NCBI GenBank assembly: GCA_023206055.1
Contig: CP065366.1
Span: forward strand, 186,001 to 250,000
Source: Vibrio cyclitrophicus
GTDB taxonomy: Bacteria; Pseudomonadota; Gammaproteobacteria; Enterobacterales; Vibrionaceae
DNA: 64,000 bases
Direction: 5' to 3'
This document shows positions 25,113 to 34,988 of the stretch, one piece after another. Numbering within the stretch: position 1 is the first letter of the stretch; each line of letters opens with the position of its first letter. The translations under genes were made by a program, and so were the position numbers. Under the pieces are notes generated by a model that did not search any database, was not told the DNA's origin, and was given only the letters and a program-made list of their open reading frames with translations.

Positions 25113-26738
25113 TTAGTCCAGTTGAGGACCAGCTGCAACCAGTGACTTACCTTCAGCGTTGTCTGTGTACTTATCAAAGTTGTTGATGAAGCGTTCTGCT
25201 AGATCTTTCGCTTTGCTTTCCCATTGTAGTGGGTCAGTGTACGTGTCGCGTGGGTCAAGAATCGCTGGGTCAACGTCGTGTAGTGCTAGTGGCACTTCTA
25301 GGTTGAACATAGGGATAACCTTAGTATCAGCCTTGTCGATTGAGCCATCTAGGATAGCGTCGATGATGCCGCGAGTGTCTTGGATAGAGATACGTTTACC
25401 AGTACCGTTCCAACCTGTGTTTACTAGGTAAGCTTCAGCACCTGCCGCTTCCATACGCTTCACAAGCACTTCAGCGTACTGAGTTGGGTGAAGAGTTAGG
25501 AATGCCGCACCAAATGCCGCAGAGAACGTTGGTGTTGGCTCAGTAATACCGCGCTCTGTACCCGCTAGCTTTGCAGTGAAGCCAGATAGGAAGTGGTACT
25601 TCGTTTGCTCTGGAGTCAGTTTAGAAACTGGAGGTAGCACACCGAATGCATCCGCAGTTAGGAAGATAACCTTTTGAGCGTGACCTGCTTTTGATACTGG
25701 TTTAATGATGTTGTCGATGTGGTGAATCGGGTAAGAAACACGAGTGTTCTCAGTTTTTGAACCGTCATCAAAATCGATAGAGCCATCACCACGAACCGTG
25801 ACGTTTTCTAGCAGTGCATCACGGCGGATAGCATTGTAGATTTCTGGTTCTGCTTCTTTAGATAGACGGATAGTCTTCGCGTAACAGCCACCTTCAAAGT
25901 TGAAGATACCATCGTTATCCCAACCGTGTTCATCATCACCGATCAGCTCACGCTTAGGATCGGTTGATAGGGTTGTTTTACCTGTGCCTGATAGACCGAA
26001 GAAGATGGCTACATCGCCTTTTTCGCCAACGTTTGCACTACAGTGCATTGAAGCAATGCCTTGTAGAGGTAGTAGGTAGTTCATCATTGCGAACATGCCT
26101 TTCTTCATCTCACCGCCGTACCAAGTACCACCGATGATTTGAACGCGCTCTGTTAGGTTGAAAGCAACGAAGTTTTCCGAGTTTAGGCCCTGTTTTTCCC
26201 AGTTCGGGTTGGTTGTTTTAGCACCGTTCATTACCACGAAATCAGGTTCGAACGTTGCTAGTTCTTCGTCAGTTGGACGAATGAACATGTTCTTAACGAA
26301 GTGCGCCTGCCACGCTACTTCAGTGATAATACGTACACTTAAGCGCGTATCAGGGTTAGCACCACAATAACCGTCGATGACAAACAAGCGCTTGCCAGAT
26401 AGCTGAGTTGTCACAAGCTCTTTCAGCTCACTCCATACTTCAGTTGTAATCGGTTTGTTGTCATTTTTGCCTTGATCTGACCACCACATGGTATCGCGGG
26501 TCGTGTCATCTTTAACAATGTACTTATCTTTTGGTGAGCGGCCAGTAAAGATACCAGTGTCTACCGCAACAGAGCCTAGTTCTGTTACTACGCCTTTTTC
26601 GTAGCCTTCTAAACCTGGCAGTGTTTCTTCAACGAATAACTGCTCGTAGCTAGGATTACGAAGAACTTCAGTAACGCCAGTCAGTCCGTGCTTAGTTAGA
26701 TCAATTTGTGCAGCCTTAGTATGTTCCATAACGGTCAT
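25113..26738 (-). CDS. pckA: Phosphoenolpyruvate carboxykinase (ATP)
   Basis: Gluconeogenic conversion of oxaloacetate and ATP to phosphoenolpyruvate, CO2 and ADP. The kinase-1a P-loop is GLSGTGKTTLS and the kinase-2 metal site is LIGDDEHGW. The substrate loop RSPKDKYIVKD and the adenine-binding NTGWNGTGKRISI are also visible. Length 541 (E. coli 540). It lies beside hslO-hslR, as in E. coli. A single-gene unit with its own terminator. Confidence 0.98.
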   Translation of the reverse strand: MTVMEHTKAAQIDLTKHGLTGVTEVLRNPSYEQLFVEETLPGLEGYEKGVVTELGSVAVDTGIFTGRSPKDKYIVKDDTTRDTMWWSDQGKNDNKPITTEVWSELKELVTTQLSGKRLFVIDGYCGANPDTRLSVRIITEVAWQAHFVKNMFIRPTDEELATFEPDFVVMNGAKTTNPNWEKQGLNSENFVAFNLTERVQIIGGTWYGGEMKKGMFAMMNYLLPLQGIASMHCSANVGEKGDVAIFFGLSGTGKTTLSTDPKRELIGDDEHGWDNDGIFNFEGGCYAKTIRLSKEAEPEIYNAIRRDALLENVTVRGDGSIDFDDGSKTENTRVSYPIHHIDNIIKPVSKAGHAQKVIFLTADAFGVLPPVSKLTPEQTKYHFLSGFTAKLAGTERGITEPTPTFSAAFGAAFLTLHPTQYAEVLVKRMEAAGAEAYLVNTGWNGTGKRISIQDTRGIIDAILDGSIDKADTKVIPMFNLEVPLALHDVDPAILDPRDTYTDPLQWESKAKDLAERFINNFDKYTDNAEGKSLVAAGPQLD

Positions 26739-27011
26739 AGGTGCTCCTTGTAGGATATTTTGTAGGGATTTTGTAATAATTTTTTATTGTTATCTGCTCA
26801 CCATGCTAGCAACGAGGCTCGGGGGAAACAGGGATACAGCTCAAAAAATATCCATATTAACCTTGGGGTTTTAAGCGCCTCGTCACATATTGGCCCAACT
26901 AGTCTATCCTGTACGCAAACCTTTGCGCTAGGGGCGAGAACATTATTAATTGATTAAAATTAAGCGGTGATTTTATTACGAGATGTTACGGAGTTTGCGC
27001 TATTTTGATCA
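26739..27011. other. Intergenic stretch upstream of pckA
   Basis: About 270 bp carrying the pckA promoter region. It is AT-rich near 26760-26790 and 26940-26990. I see no CRP palindrome or other recognisable operator, and no credible small gene. Confidence 0.5.
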
Positions 27012-27043
27012 CAAAAAAGGCCAGCTGAGTGCTGACCTTTTTG
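27012..27043 (-). terminator. Intrinsic terminator of hslO
   Basis: On the minus strand AAGGTCAGC pairs with GCTGGCCTT (one G-T pair) and is followed by six T, about 35 bp after the stop. Confidence 0.88.
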
Positions 27044-27075
27044 GGGTAAATTACGTGTTTTTGGTACGTCGTAAA

Positions 27076-27969
27076 TTAATGAACCGTATTGCTGCCTTTA
27101 TCTGCCGCTTCTGCGTACAGAGCATCCACATCATTCTTGTCGAACGAGTAATTTGTGCCACAGTAATCACAGTGTAGGCCCACGCTACCTTCTGTACTTA
27201 GAATGTCGTAGATCTCTTCTTGAGCAACGGTAATGATAGCCGCAGCGCTTCGATCACGCGAACAGCCACAGAAGAACTCAACAGGCTGTGGTGTGAACAG
27301 CTGTACTTTTTCTTGGTTGTACAAACGGTAAAGCAGTTCGTTAGCTTCTAAAGAGAACAACTCTTCGTTTTTAACGGTGTCGGTTAGTTGCTCTAGATGT
27401 TCGAAATCATCTGGCGTACCTGTGCCGTCAGGCATAACTTGTAAAAGCATACCTGCAGCGTGAGCTTTACCTTCATGTTCGCCAGTGCGTAGCCATAGAC
27501 GAGTCTTAAGCTGTTCTGAGTTAGCGAAGTAACCTTCCAGTACTTCCGCTAACGTGTCACCTTCAAGACCAACGATGCCTTGGTAACGCTCACCTTTTTT
27601 AGGATCGATTGTGATCACTAGGTGGCCTTTACCTATTAGGTCGTGAAGGCCAGCGTCGTCAGCAATATCACCGTCAAAGCGAGCAACACCACGGATCTTC
27701 TGATCGTTATCGCCATTAATAACAGCGAGAGATACTGGACCATCACCTTGCAGTTGCATCGTGATAGAGCCTTCAAACTTTAGGGTTGCTGTTAATAACG
27801 TCGTTGAAACCAATAGCTCACCCAGTAGCTTTTGAACTGGTGCTGGGTATTCCTTGCTAGAAATAATTTGTTGGTACGCTTCATCGATTTGTACCAATTC
27901 ACCACGTACTGATAGATCTTCAAATAGGTAGCGATTTAAAACATTACTTGTAGACATTGGGTCTGCCAT
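27076..27969 (-). CDS. hslO: Hsp33 redox-regulated chaperone
   Basis: Holdase chaperone switched on by oxidation plus unfolding, protecting proteins from bleach and peroxide. The N-terminal domain covers about 1-230. The C-terminal redox switch has the four zinc-binding cysteines as CGC and CDYC (FFCGCSRDRS; LHCDYCGTNYSF). The start is the ATG at 27969, with AAGGA 7 nt upstream. It lies 18 bp downstream of hslR, the conserved heat-shock pair. Confidence 0.97.
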   Translation of the reverse strand: MADPMSTSNVLNRYLFEDLSVRGELVQIDEAYQQIISSKEYPAPVQKLLGELLVSTTLLTATLKFEGSITMQLQGDGPVSLAVINGDNDQKIRGVARFDGDIADDAGLHDLIGKGHLVITIDPKKGERYQGIVGLEGDTLAEVLEGYFANSEQLKTRLWLRTGEHEGKAHAAGMLLQVMPDGTGTPDDFEHLEQLTDTVKNEELFSLEANELLYRLYNQEKVQLFTPQPVEFFCGCSRDRSAAAIITVAQEEIYDILSTEGSVGLHCDYCGTNYSFDKNDVDALYAEAADKGSNTVH

Positions 27970-27987
27970 TTGGCTATTCCTTCTAGC

Positions 27988-28374
27988 TTATTGATTCTTG
28001 AACTTGATAATGTCACGACGTTGCTTTTTATCTGGGCGACGTTCAGGTGCTGGGCTATGAGCGTTCAGCTTACGTTGTGTGGCAAACTCTTCTCTTTTTG
28101 CCACGCTCTCAGTGGTTTCTGCATAGAGTGTTTGAGCGATCGGAGCTCCACCACGATGAGCCGAGATTTTCTCTATTGTCACCGTTTTTTCTTCATTACC
28201 TTGACGCAGTGTAATCACTGCACCAAGTTCGACAATTTTACTTGGTTTGCTACGCTGACCATTATAGTGGACTTTGCCACCATCGACCATGTTGCGAGCA
28301 ATAGACCGGGTTTTGTAAAAACGAGCTGCCCACAACCATTTATCGAGTCTGACAGCTTCATTAGCAGTTTTCAT
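27988..28374 (-). CDS. hslR: Heat shock protein 15, ribosome-associated S4-domain protein
   Basis: Binds 50S subunits carrying stalled nascent chains with peptidyl-tRNA and helps recycle them. The S4 RNA-binding domain occupies about residues 8-70 (VRLDKWLWAARFYKTRS, then VDGGKVHYNGQR). The C-terminal tail is basic (RRPDKKQRRDIIKFK). Length 128 (E. coli 133). Co-directional with hslO. Confidence 0.95.
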   Translation of the reverse strand: MKTANEAVRLDKWLWAARFYKTRSIARNMVDGGKVHYNGQRSKPSKIVELGAVITLRQGNEEKTVTIEKISAHRGGAPIAQTLYAETTESVAKREEFATQRKLNAHSPAPERRPDKKQRRDIIKFKNQ

Positions 28375-28552
28375 ATAGGGCTGCGCCTTATTAAGTAAGA
28401 AATGAATGCGGTTTAACTGTAATGAACAGTGCGCAACATGTTTTTTTGATGATGCTTATCACATTAAGTAGAAGCTTTAAGTGGAGGCGGTTGGCATTTT
28501 TTTCAAGTCATAATACAAAATAGCCATGTTATACCGATTTACCGATTTGCTA

Positions 28553-28561
28553 TGGTATAGT
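28553..28561 (+). promoter_or_regulatory. Predicted promoter of the eps operon (extended -10)
   Basis: TGG followed by TATAGT is an extended -10 element about 105 bp before epsC, with no clear -35. It is the best promoter-like sequence in the 290-bp gap between the divergent hslR and epsC. Confidence 0.45.
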
Positions 28562-28665
28562 TCAGGATCTTATTGCTTAGATAAGCTTGGTATTGAACGA
28601 ATGAATAAAAAAGCTGAAAGTTTAATGATTTGCAGCGTTTGTCGTCATGAAAAGGGACAAGGAAA

Positions 28666-29589
28666 GTGAACTTTTTGGAGCTCAAAAATCGCATAGGGAA
28701 TTCTCCTATGTTGAGCCGCTTATTAGAGAATGGATTTGTACTTCAGCAGAAACTAAGCTTAGCGACCTGTTGTGTATTGATTGCAGCTTCCGCATGGATT
28801 TTAGGGCAGCTTGCGTGGTTTATTGAACCTGCCGAGCAAACTGTTGTGCCTTGGGTAGCAACGGCTTCATCGTCTTCTGCTCCTCAATCGACTCTTGATA
28901 TCTCTTCTTTACAGCAGAGCAACATGTTTGGTGCCTATAACCCAACCACGCCTGCTGTGGTTGAGCAGCAAGTTATCCAAGATGCGCCTAAGACAAGATT
29001 AAACCTCGTTTTGGTGGGTGCAGTCTCCAGCTCGAATCCAAAATTGAGCTTAGCGGTGATCGCGAATCGCGGTACGCAAGCGACTTACGGGATTAATGAA
29101 GAGATTGAAGGCACCCGAGCCAAGCTCAAAGCCGTATTAATCGACCGCGTGATCATTGATAACTCAGGACGAGACGAAACCCTGATGCTTGAAGGTATTG
29201 AGTACAAGCGTTTAGCGGTATCAGCGCCTGCGTCACCTCGGAGCTCTTCTTCGGTTCGTGGTAATAACCCGGCTTCTGCAGAAGAGAAGCTTGATGAAAT
29301 TAAAGCGAAGATAATGCAAGACCCGCAACAAATCTTCCAATATGTTCGCCTGTCTCAGGTGAAGCGAGACGATAGCGTTATTGGTTATCGTGTGAGCCCT
29401 GGCAAAGATTCAGAACTTTTTAACTCAGTAGGGCTCCAAAGCGGAGATATTGCTACTCAGTTAAATGGTCAAGACCTGACAGACCCCGCCGCTATGGGCA
29501 ACATATTCCGTTCTATCTCAGAGCTGACAGAGCTAAACCTCGTTGTCGAGAGAGATGGTCAACAACATGAAGTGTTTATTGAATTTTAA
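28666..29589 (+). CDS. epsC: Type II secretion inner-membrane protein EpsC (GspC)
   Basis: Links the inner-membrane platform to the outer-membrane secretin and helps recognise substrates. A short cytoplasmic N terminus precedes one membrane helix (about 32-50). A periplasmic homology region (about 85-175, NMFGAYNP to GIEYKRL) follows, then a Ser-rich linker and a C-terminal PDZ domain (about 215-305, ending in GDIATQLNGQDL and VVERDGQ). Length 307 is normal. First gene of the twelve-gene eps cluster. Confidence 0.95.
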   Translation: MNFLELKNRIGNSPMLSRLLENGFVLQQKLSLATCCVLIAASAWILGQLAWFIEPAEQTVVPWVATASSSSAPQSTLDISSLQQSNMFGAYNPTTPAVVEQQVIQDAPKTRLNLVLVGAVSSSNPKLSLAVIANRGTQATYGINEEIEGTRAKLKAVLIDRVIIDNSGRDETLMLEGIEYKRLAVSAPASPRSSSSVRGNNPASAEEKLDEIKAKIMQDPQQIFQYVRLSQVKRDDSVIGYRVSPGKDSELFNSVGLQSGDIATQLNGQDLTDPAAMGNIFRSISELTELNLVVERDGQQHEVFIEF

Positions 29590-29630
29590 AACTTTGCGTC
29601 TAACGAAGGACGAAAGTGTAGGAGAAGTAC

Positions 29631-31655
29631 GTGAAGCATTGGTTTAAGAAAAGTGCATGGTTACTGGCAGGAAGCTTAATCTGCACACCCGCAGCCATCG
29701 CGAGTGATTTTAGTGCCAGCTTTAAGGGCACTGATATTCAAGAGTTTATTAATATTGTGGGTCGTAACCTAGAGAAGACCATCATCGTTGACCCATCGGT
29801 GCGCGGAAAAATCGATGTACGCAGCTACGACGTATTGAATGAAGAGCAATATTACAGCTTCTTTTTAAACGTATTAGAGGTGTATGGTTACGCGGTCGTT
29901 GAAATGGACTCAGGTGTTCTTAAGATCATCAAGGCTAAAGACTCTAAAACCTCGGCAATTCCAGTCGTTGGAGACAGTGACACGATCAATGGCGATAGCG
30001 TAGTGACACGTGTTGTGACGGTACGTAACGTATCGGTTCGTGAACTTTCTCCTCTGCTTCGTCAACTGAACGATAATGCAGGCGCGGGTAACGTTGTGCA
30101 CTACGACCCAGCTAACATCATCCTTATTACAGGCCGAGCGGCGGTAGTAAACCGTTTAGCTGAAATCATCAAGCGTGTCGACCAAGCGGGTGATAAAGAG
30201 ATTGAAGTCGTTGAGCTAAAGAATGCATCAGCGGCAGAGATGGTGCGCATTGTTGATGCCCTAAGCAAAACCACAGATGCGAAGAATACGCCTGCATTCC
30301 TACAGCCTAAACTGGTTGCCGATGAGCGTACCAATGCGATTCTTATTTCTGGTGATCCCAAGGTTCGTAGTCGTTTAAGAAAGCTTATCGAACAGCTTGA
30401 TGTCGAAATGGCGACCAAGGGTAACAACCAAGTTATCTATCTTAAATATGCAAAAGCCGAAGATCTGGTTGATGTGCTGAAAGGCGTGTCGGACAACCTG
30501 CAACAAGAGAAACAATCATCAACCAAAGGCAGTTCATCGCAACGCAACCAAGTCATGATCTCTGCTCACAGTGACACCAACTCTTTAGTGATCACTGCCC
30601 AGCCAGACATCATGAATGCCCTGCAAGATGTGATCGCTCAACTCGATATCCGTCGTGCTCAAGTGTTGATCGAAGCGCTGATTGTTGAAATGGCAGAAGG
30701 CGATGGCGTAAACCTTGGTGTGCAATGGGGTAACCTGGAAACGGGGGCCATGATTCAGTACGGCAATACTGGTGCATCGATTGGTGGTGTAATGGTTGGT
30801 TTGGAAGAAGCGAAAGACACTGAAACGACCACTGCAGTCTATGACGACAATGGCGACTTTGTGCGTAATGAGACAACTACAGAGGCAGGCGACTACTCAA
30901 CTTTGGCTTCCGCTCTTTCTGGCGTTAATGGCGCAGCAATGAGTGTCGTTATGGGTGATTGGACAGCGTTGATCAGTGCGGTAGCGACCGACTCAAACTC
31001 AAATATCCTATCTTCTCCAAGCATTACCGTGATGGACAATGGCGAAGCATCGTTCATTGTGGGTGAAGAGGTTCCGGTTCTAACGGGATCAACAGCGGGC
31101 TCAAGTAACGATAACCCATTCCAAACGGTCGATCGTAAAGAAGTCGGTATCAAGCTTAAAGTGGTACCACAAATCAATGAAGGGGATTCGGTTCAGCTAC
31201 AAATAGAACAAGAAGTCTCTAACGTATTAGGAGCGAACGGCGCGGTTGATGTGCGTTTTGCTAAGCGTCAATTGAATACATCAGTGATTGTTCAAGATGG
31301 TCAAATGTTGGTGCTCGGTGGTCTAATTGATGAGCGCGCGCTTGAAAGTGAATCTAAGGTACCATTCTTGGGCGATATTCCAGTAATTGGACACCTGTTT
31401 AAATCAACCAGTACTCAGGTTGAGAAAAAGAACCTAATGGTCTTCATTAAGCCAACTATTATCCGCGATGGCATGACCGCTGATGGTATCACTCAGCGTA
31501 AATACAATTTCATTCGTGCTGAACAGTTGTACAAGGCTGAGCGAGGGTTGAAATTATTGGCAGACGATAACATCCCGGTATTGCCTAAATTTGGTGCCGA
31601 TATGAATCATCCGGCTGAAATCCAAGCCTTCATCGATCAAATGGAAACAGAATAA
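29631..31655 (+). CDS. epsD: Type II secretion secretin EpsD (GspD)
   Basis: Forms the outer-membrane channel through which folded proteins leave. It has a signal peptide (1-24), N0 (about 25-105) and N1-N3 repeats (about 125-340, with VVTRVVTVRNVS and IIKRVDQAG-type modules). The secretin barrel (about 340-590) contains VPVLTGS and the conserved VLGGLIDE. The S domain at the C terminus would bind the pilotin. Length 674. The stop codon overlaps the epsE start. Confidence 0.97.
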   Translation: MKHWFKKSAWLLAGSLICTPAAIASDFSASFKGTDIQEFINIVGRNLEKTIIVDPSVRGKIDVRSYDVLNEEQYYSFFLNVLEVYGYAVVEMDSGVLKIIKAKDSKTSAIPVVGDSDTINGDSVVTRVVTVRNVSVRELSPLLRQLNDNAGAGNVVHYDPANIILITGRAAVVNRLAEIIKRVDQAGDKEIEVVELKNASAAEMVRIVDALSKTTDAKNTPAFLQPKLVADERTNAILISGDPKVRSRLRKLIEQLDVEMATKGNNQVIYLKYAKAEDLVDVLKGVSDNLQQEKQSSTKGSSSQRNQVMISAHSDTNSLVITAQPDIMNALQDVIAQLDIRRAQVLIEALIVEMAEGDGVNLGVQWGNLETGAMIQYGNTGASIGGVMVGLEEAKDTETTTAVYDDNGDFVRNETTTEAGDYSTLASALSGVNGAAMSVVMGDWTALISAVATDSNSNILSSPSITVMDNGEASFIVGEEVPVLTGSTAGSSNDNPFQTVDRKEVGIKLKVVPQINEGDSVQLQIEQEVSNVLGANGAVDVRFAKRQLNTSVIVQDGQMLVLGGLIDERALESESKVPFLGDIPVIGHLFKSTSTQVEKKNLMVFIKPTIIRDGMTADGITQRKYNFIRAEQLYKAERGLKLLADDNIPVLPKFGADMNHPAEIQAFIDQMETE

Positions 31656-33157
31656 TGGCTGAATTGGTAGGGGCGGCACGTACATATCAGCGCTTGCCGT
31701 TTAGCTTTGCGAATCGCTACAAGATGGTGTTGGAGTATCAGCACCCAGAGCGCGCACCGATACTTTATTATGTTGAGCCATTGAAATCAGCAGCGATCAT
31801 TGAAGTAAGCCGTGTCGTCAAAAATGGCTTTACTCCTGAAGCTATTACTGCAGAAGAGTTTGATAAAAAACTGACCGATGCTTATCAACGTGATTCGTCA
31901 GAAGCGCGGCAGTTAATGGAAGACATCGGTGCTGACAGTGATGATTTCTTCTCATTGGCAGAAGAGTTACCCCAAGATGAAGATCTACTCGAATCAGAAG
32001 ACGATGCACCGATCATCAAATTAATCAATGCGATGCTGGGTGAGGCGATCAAAGAAGGCGCTTCTGATATACACATCGAAACCTTTGAAAAGTCACTCTG
32101 TATCCGTTTCCGAGTTGATGGTGTACTACGTGATGTTCTAGCGCCAAGCCGTAAATTGGCTCCGCTGTTGGTTTCGCGTGTCAAGGTTATGGCTAAACTG
32201 GATATTGCAGAAAAACGCGTGCCACAAGATGGCCGCATCTCTTTGCGCATCGGTGGTCGAGCGGTGGATGTTCGTGTTTCAACCATGCCTTCTTCGCATG
32301 GTGAGCGTGTGGTAATGCGTTTGTTGGACAAAAACGCGACTCGTCTAGACTTGCACAGTTTAGGCATGACGGCAGAAAACCACGAAAACTTCCGTAAGCT
32401 TATTCAGCGCCCACACGGCATTATCTTGGTTACTGGTCCTACGGGCTCTGGTAAATCAACGACCTTGTACGCTGGTCTGCAAGAGCTCAATAGCAACGAG
32501 CGCAATATCTTAACCGTTGAAGACCCAATCGAATTCGATATCGATGGTATTGGCCAAACGCAGGTGAACCCTAAGGTGGATATGACCTTTGCGCGTGGTT
32601 TACGTGCCATTCTTCGTCAAGATCCCGATGTGGTCATGATTGGTGAGATACGTGATTTGGAAACCGCTGAGATTGCTGTACAAGCCTCTTTGACGGGTCA
32701 CTTAGTAATGTCGACTCTTCACACCAATACGGCAATCGGTGCGATTACGCGTCTACGTGATATGGGCATCGAACCCTTCTTGATCTCTTCTTCGCTGCTG
32801 GGGGTTCTGGCTCAACGCTTGGTTCGCACTCTGTGTAACGACTGTAAAGAACCTTACGAAGCGGATAAAGAACAGAAGAAACTGTTTGGATTGAAGAAAA
32901 AAGAGAGCCTGACGCTTTACCATGCGAAAGGTTGTGAAGCGTGTGGCCATAAAGGTTATCGAGGCCGTACCGGTATTCATGAACTGTTGATGATTGATGA
33001 TTCAGTTCAAGAGCTGATTCATAGCGAAGCGGGTGAACAGGCGATTGAAAAAGCCATTCGTAGCACGACACCAAGCATTAGAGATGATGGCTTAAGCAAA
33101 GTTCTGAAAGGGATAACGTCCCTAGAAGAAGTGATGCGCGTGACCAAGGAAGTCTAG
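31655..33157 (+). CDS. epsE: Type II secretion ATPase EpsE (GspE)
   Basis: Cytoplasmic hexameric ATPase that powers pseudopilus assembly. The N-terminal domains (about 1-130) dock on EpsL. Walker A is GPTGSGKSTT (about 263), followed by the Asp box EDPIEFDIDGIGQ, Walker B DVVMIGEIRD and His box GHLVMSTLHTN. A zinc-binding module has two Cys pairs (CNDC and CEAC). Length 500. Overlaps epsD by one base. Confidence 0.98.
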   Translation: MAELVGAARTYQRLPFSFANRYKMVLEYQHPERAPILYYVEPLKSAAIIEVSRVVKNGFTPEAITAEEFDKKLTDAYQRDSSEARQLMEDIGADSDDFFSLAEELPQDEDLLESEDDAPIIKLINAMLGEAIKEGASDIHIETFEKSLCIRFRVDGVLRDVLAPSRKLAPLLVSRVKVMAKLDIAEKRVPQDGRISLRIGGRAVDVRVSTMPSSHGERVVMRLLDKNATRLDLHSLGMTAENHENFRKLIQRPHGIILVTGPTGSGKSTTLYAGLQELNSNERNILTVEDPIEFDIDGIGQTQVNPKVDMTFARGLRAILRQDPDVVMIGEIRDLETAEIAVQASLTGHLVMSTLHTNTAIGAITRLRDMGIEPFLISSSLLGVLAQRLVRTLCNDCKEPYEADKEQKKLFGLKKKESLTLYHAKGCEACGHKGYRGRTGIHELLMIDDSVQELIHSEAGEQAIEKAIRSTTPSIRDDGLSKVLKGITSLEEVMRVTKEV

Positions 33158-33158
33158 T

Positions 33159-34379
33159 ATGGCGGCATTTGAATACAAAGCGCTGGATGCTAAAGGTAAA
33201 AGTAAAAAAGGGTCTATCGAAGCGGATAACGCTCGTCAGGCTCGCCAGCGCTTAAAAGAGCAAGGCTTAATGCCGGTTGAGATGACTGAAGCCAAGGCAA
33301 AAAATGCTAAAGGCTCCCAACCTTCGACCAGTTTTAAGCGCGGTATCAGTACGCCGGATCTTGCTTTGATTACACGTCAAATATCAACGCTTGTTCAATC
33401 TGGTATGCCGTTGGAAGAATGCTTAAAAGCGGTCGCCGAGCAATCGGAAAAGCCACGTATTCGAACCATGTTACTGGCCGTCCGCTCTAAAGTGACGGAA
33501 GGTTACTCGTTAGCCGATAGCTTGTCAGATTATCCACATATTTTTGATGAACTGTTCAGAGCCATGGTCGCGGCGGGCGAAAAATCAGGGCACTTAGATG
33601 CGGTGCTTGAGAGATTAGCCGACTACGCCGAAAATCGTCAAAAGATGCGCTCTAAGTTGCTGCAAGCGATGATCTACCCAGTCGTGCTGGTGGTATTTGC
33701 GGTGACGATTGTTTCGTTCTTACTGGCAACCGTAGTACCTAAGATCGTTGAACCCATTATTCAAATGGGCCAAGAACTTCCGCAATCGACACAATTTTTA
33801 TTAGCATCGAGTGAATTTATCCAGAATTGGGGCATCCAATTACTGTTGTTAGTCATTGCTGTGATTGTTCTGGTTAAGACCGCGCTGAAAAAGCCGGGCG
33901 TTCGTATGAGTTGGGATCGCAAACTATTGAGTATCCCACTGATTGGTAAAATAGCGAAAGGGATCAATACCTCTCGCTTTGCACGAACACTTTCTATCTG
34001 TACTTCAAGTGCGATTCCAATCCTTGAGGGGATGAAGGTCGCGGTTGATGTCATGTCGAATCACCATGTGAAGCAACAAGTGTTACAGGCATCGGATAGT
34101 GTCAGAGAAGGGGCGAGCCTGCGTAAAGCTTTGGATCAAACCAAACTCTTCCCACCGATGATGCTGCATATGATTGCCAGTGGTGAGCAGAGTGGCCAGT
34201 TGGAACAGATGCTGACAAGAGCTGCGGATAACCAAGACCAAAGCTTTGAGTCAACCGTTAATATCGCGCTAGGTATTTTTACCCCAGCCCTTATCGCCTT
34301 GATGGCAGGCTTAGTGCTATTTATCGTGATGGCGACGCTGATGCCGATGCTTGAAATGAATAATTTGATGAGCGGTTAA
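33159..34379 (+). CDS. epsF: Type II secretion inner-membrane platform protein EpsF (GspF)
   Basis: Polytopic core of the platform around which the pseudopilus is built. It has two repeated GspF domains (about 70-195 and 272-395) and three membrane helices (about 170-192, 220-240, 373-395). Conserved parts are ALITRQISTLVQSGMPLEE and the second-copy FARTLSICTSSAIPILEGM. Length 406. One base separates it from epsE. Confidence 0.97.
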   Translation: MAAFEYKALDAKGKSKKGSIEADNARQARQRLKEQGLMPVEMTEAKAKNAKGSQPSTSFKRGISTPDLALITRQISTLVQSGMPLEECLKAVAEQSEKPRIRTMLLAVRSKVTEGYSLADSLSDYPHIFDELFRAMVAAGEKSGHLDAVLERLADYAENRQKMRSKLLQAMIYPVVLVVFAVTIVSFLLATVVPKIVEPIIQMGQELPQSTQFLLASSEFIQNWGIQLLLLVIAVIVLVKTALKKPGVRMSWDRKLLSIPLIGKIAKGINTSRFARTLSICTSSAIPILEGMKVAVDVMSNHHVKQQVLQASDSVREGASLRKALDQTKLFPPMMLHMIASGEQSGQLEQMLTRAADNQDQSFESTVNIALGIFTPALIALMAGLVLFIVMATLMPMLEMNNLMSG

Positions 34380-34466
34380 CTTACTGCTCATAAGACGTTA
34401 GTTTTTGGATTATCGAGAAGAAGGACATTATTACCTTCACTCGCTGTCTGTAATTTGGAGAAAATA

Positions 34467-34910
34467 ATGAAAAATAAAATGAAGAAACAATCAGGCTTTA
34501 CCCTATTAGAAGTGATGGTTGTTGTGGTTATCCTTGGCGTTTTGGCGAGCTTTGTTGTACCTAACCTATTGGGCAACAAAGAGAAGGCTGATCAACAGAA
34601 AGCCATCACTGATATCGTGGCGCTAGAGAACGCGCTGGATATGTACAAACTGGATAACAGTGTTTACCCAACAACGGATCAAGGTCTTGATGCATTGGTT
34701 TCTAAGCCAAGCAGCCCAGAGCCTCGTAACTACCGTGACGGTGGCTACATCAAGCGTCTACCTAACGACCCATGGGGTAATGAGTACCAATACCTAAGCC
34801 CTGGTGATAACGGTACGATTGATATCTTCACTCTTGGTGCTGATGGCCAAGAAGGTGGTGAAGGTATTGCTGCGGATATCGGCAACTGGAACATGCAAGA
34901 CTTTCAATAG
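34467..34910 (+). CDS. epsG: Major pseudopilin EpsG (GspG)
   Basis: Main subunit of the periplasmic pseudopilus. The prepilin peptidase site is SG|FTLLEVMVVVVILGVLASF, with Glu at mature position 5. The C-terminal calcium-binding region is at LGADGQEGGEG. I use the ATG at 34467, preceded by GGAG; an upstream in-frame TTG at 34455 overlaps that ribosome site. Length 147. Confidence 0.97.
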   Translation: MKNKMKKQSGFTLLEVMVVVVILGVLASFVVPNLLGNKEKADQQKAITDIVALENALDMYKLDNSVYPTTDQGLDALVSKPSSPEPRNYRDGGYIKRLPNDPWGNEYQYLSPGDNGTIDIFTLGADGQEGGEGIAADIGNWNMQDFQ

Positions 34911-34988
34911 GCTTCGGCTCATTGATTGATGCGTTATTGTTGTTTGATTCGTTATTGATGGTAGGACATAAACAGATGGAGTCTAAAG

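Noticed and set aside
26983..27177. Open frame of 64 codons downstream of hslO
   Set aside because: It overlaps the hslO terminator and the hslO C terminus on the other strand.
27970..28398. Plus-strand open frame of 142 codons
   Set aside because: It is fully antisense to hslR, which is a clear S4-domain gene; a shadow of its codon bias.
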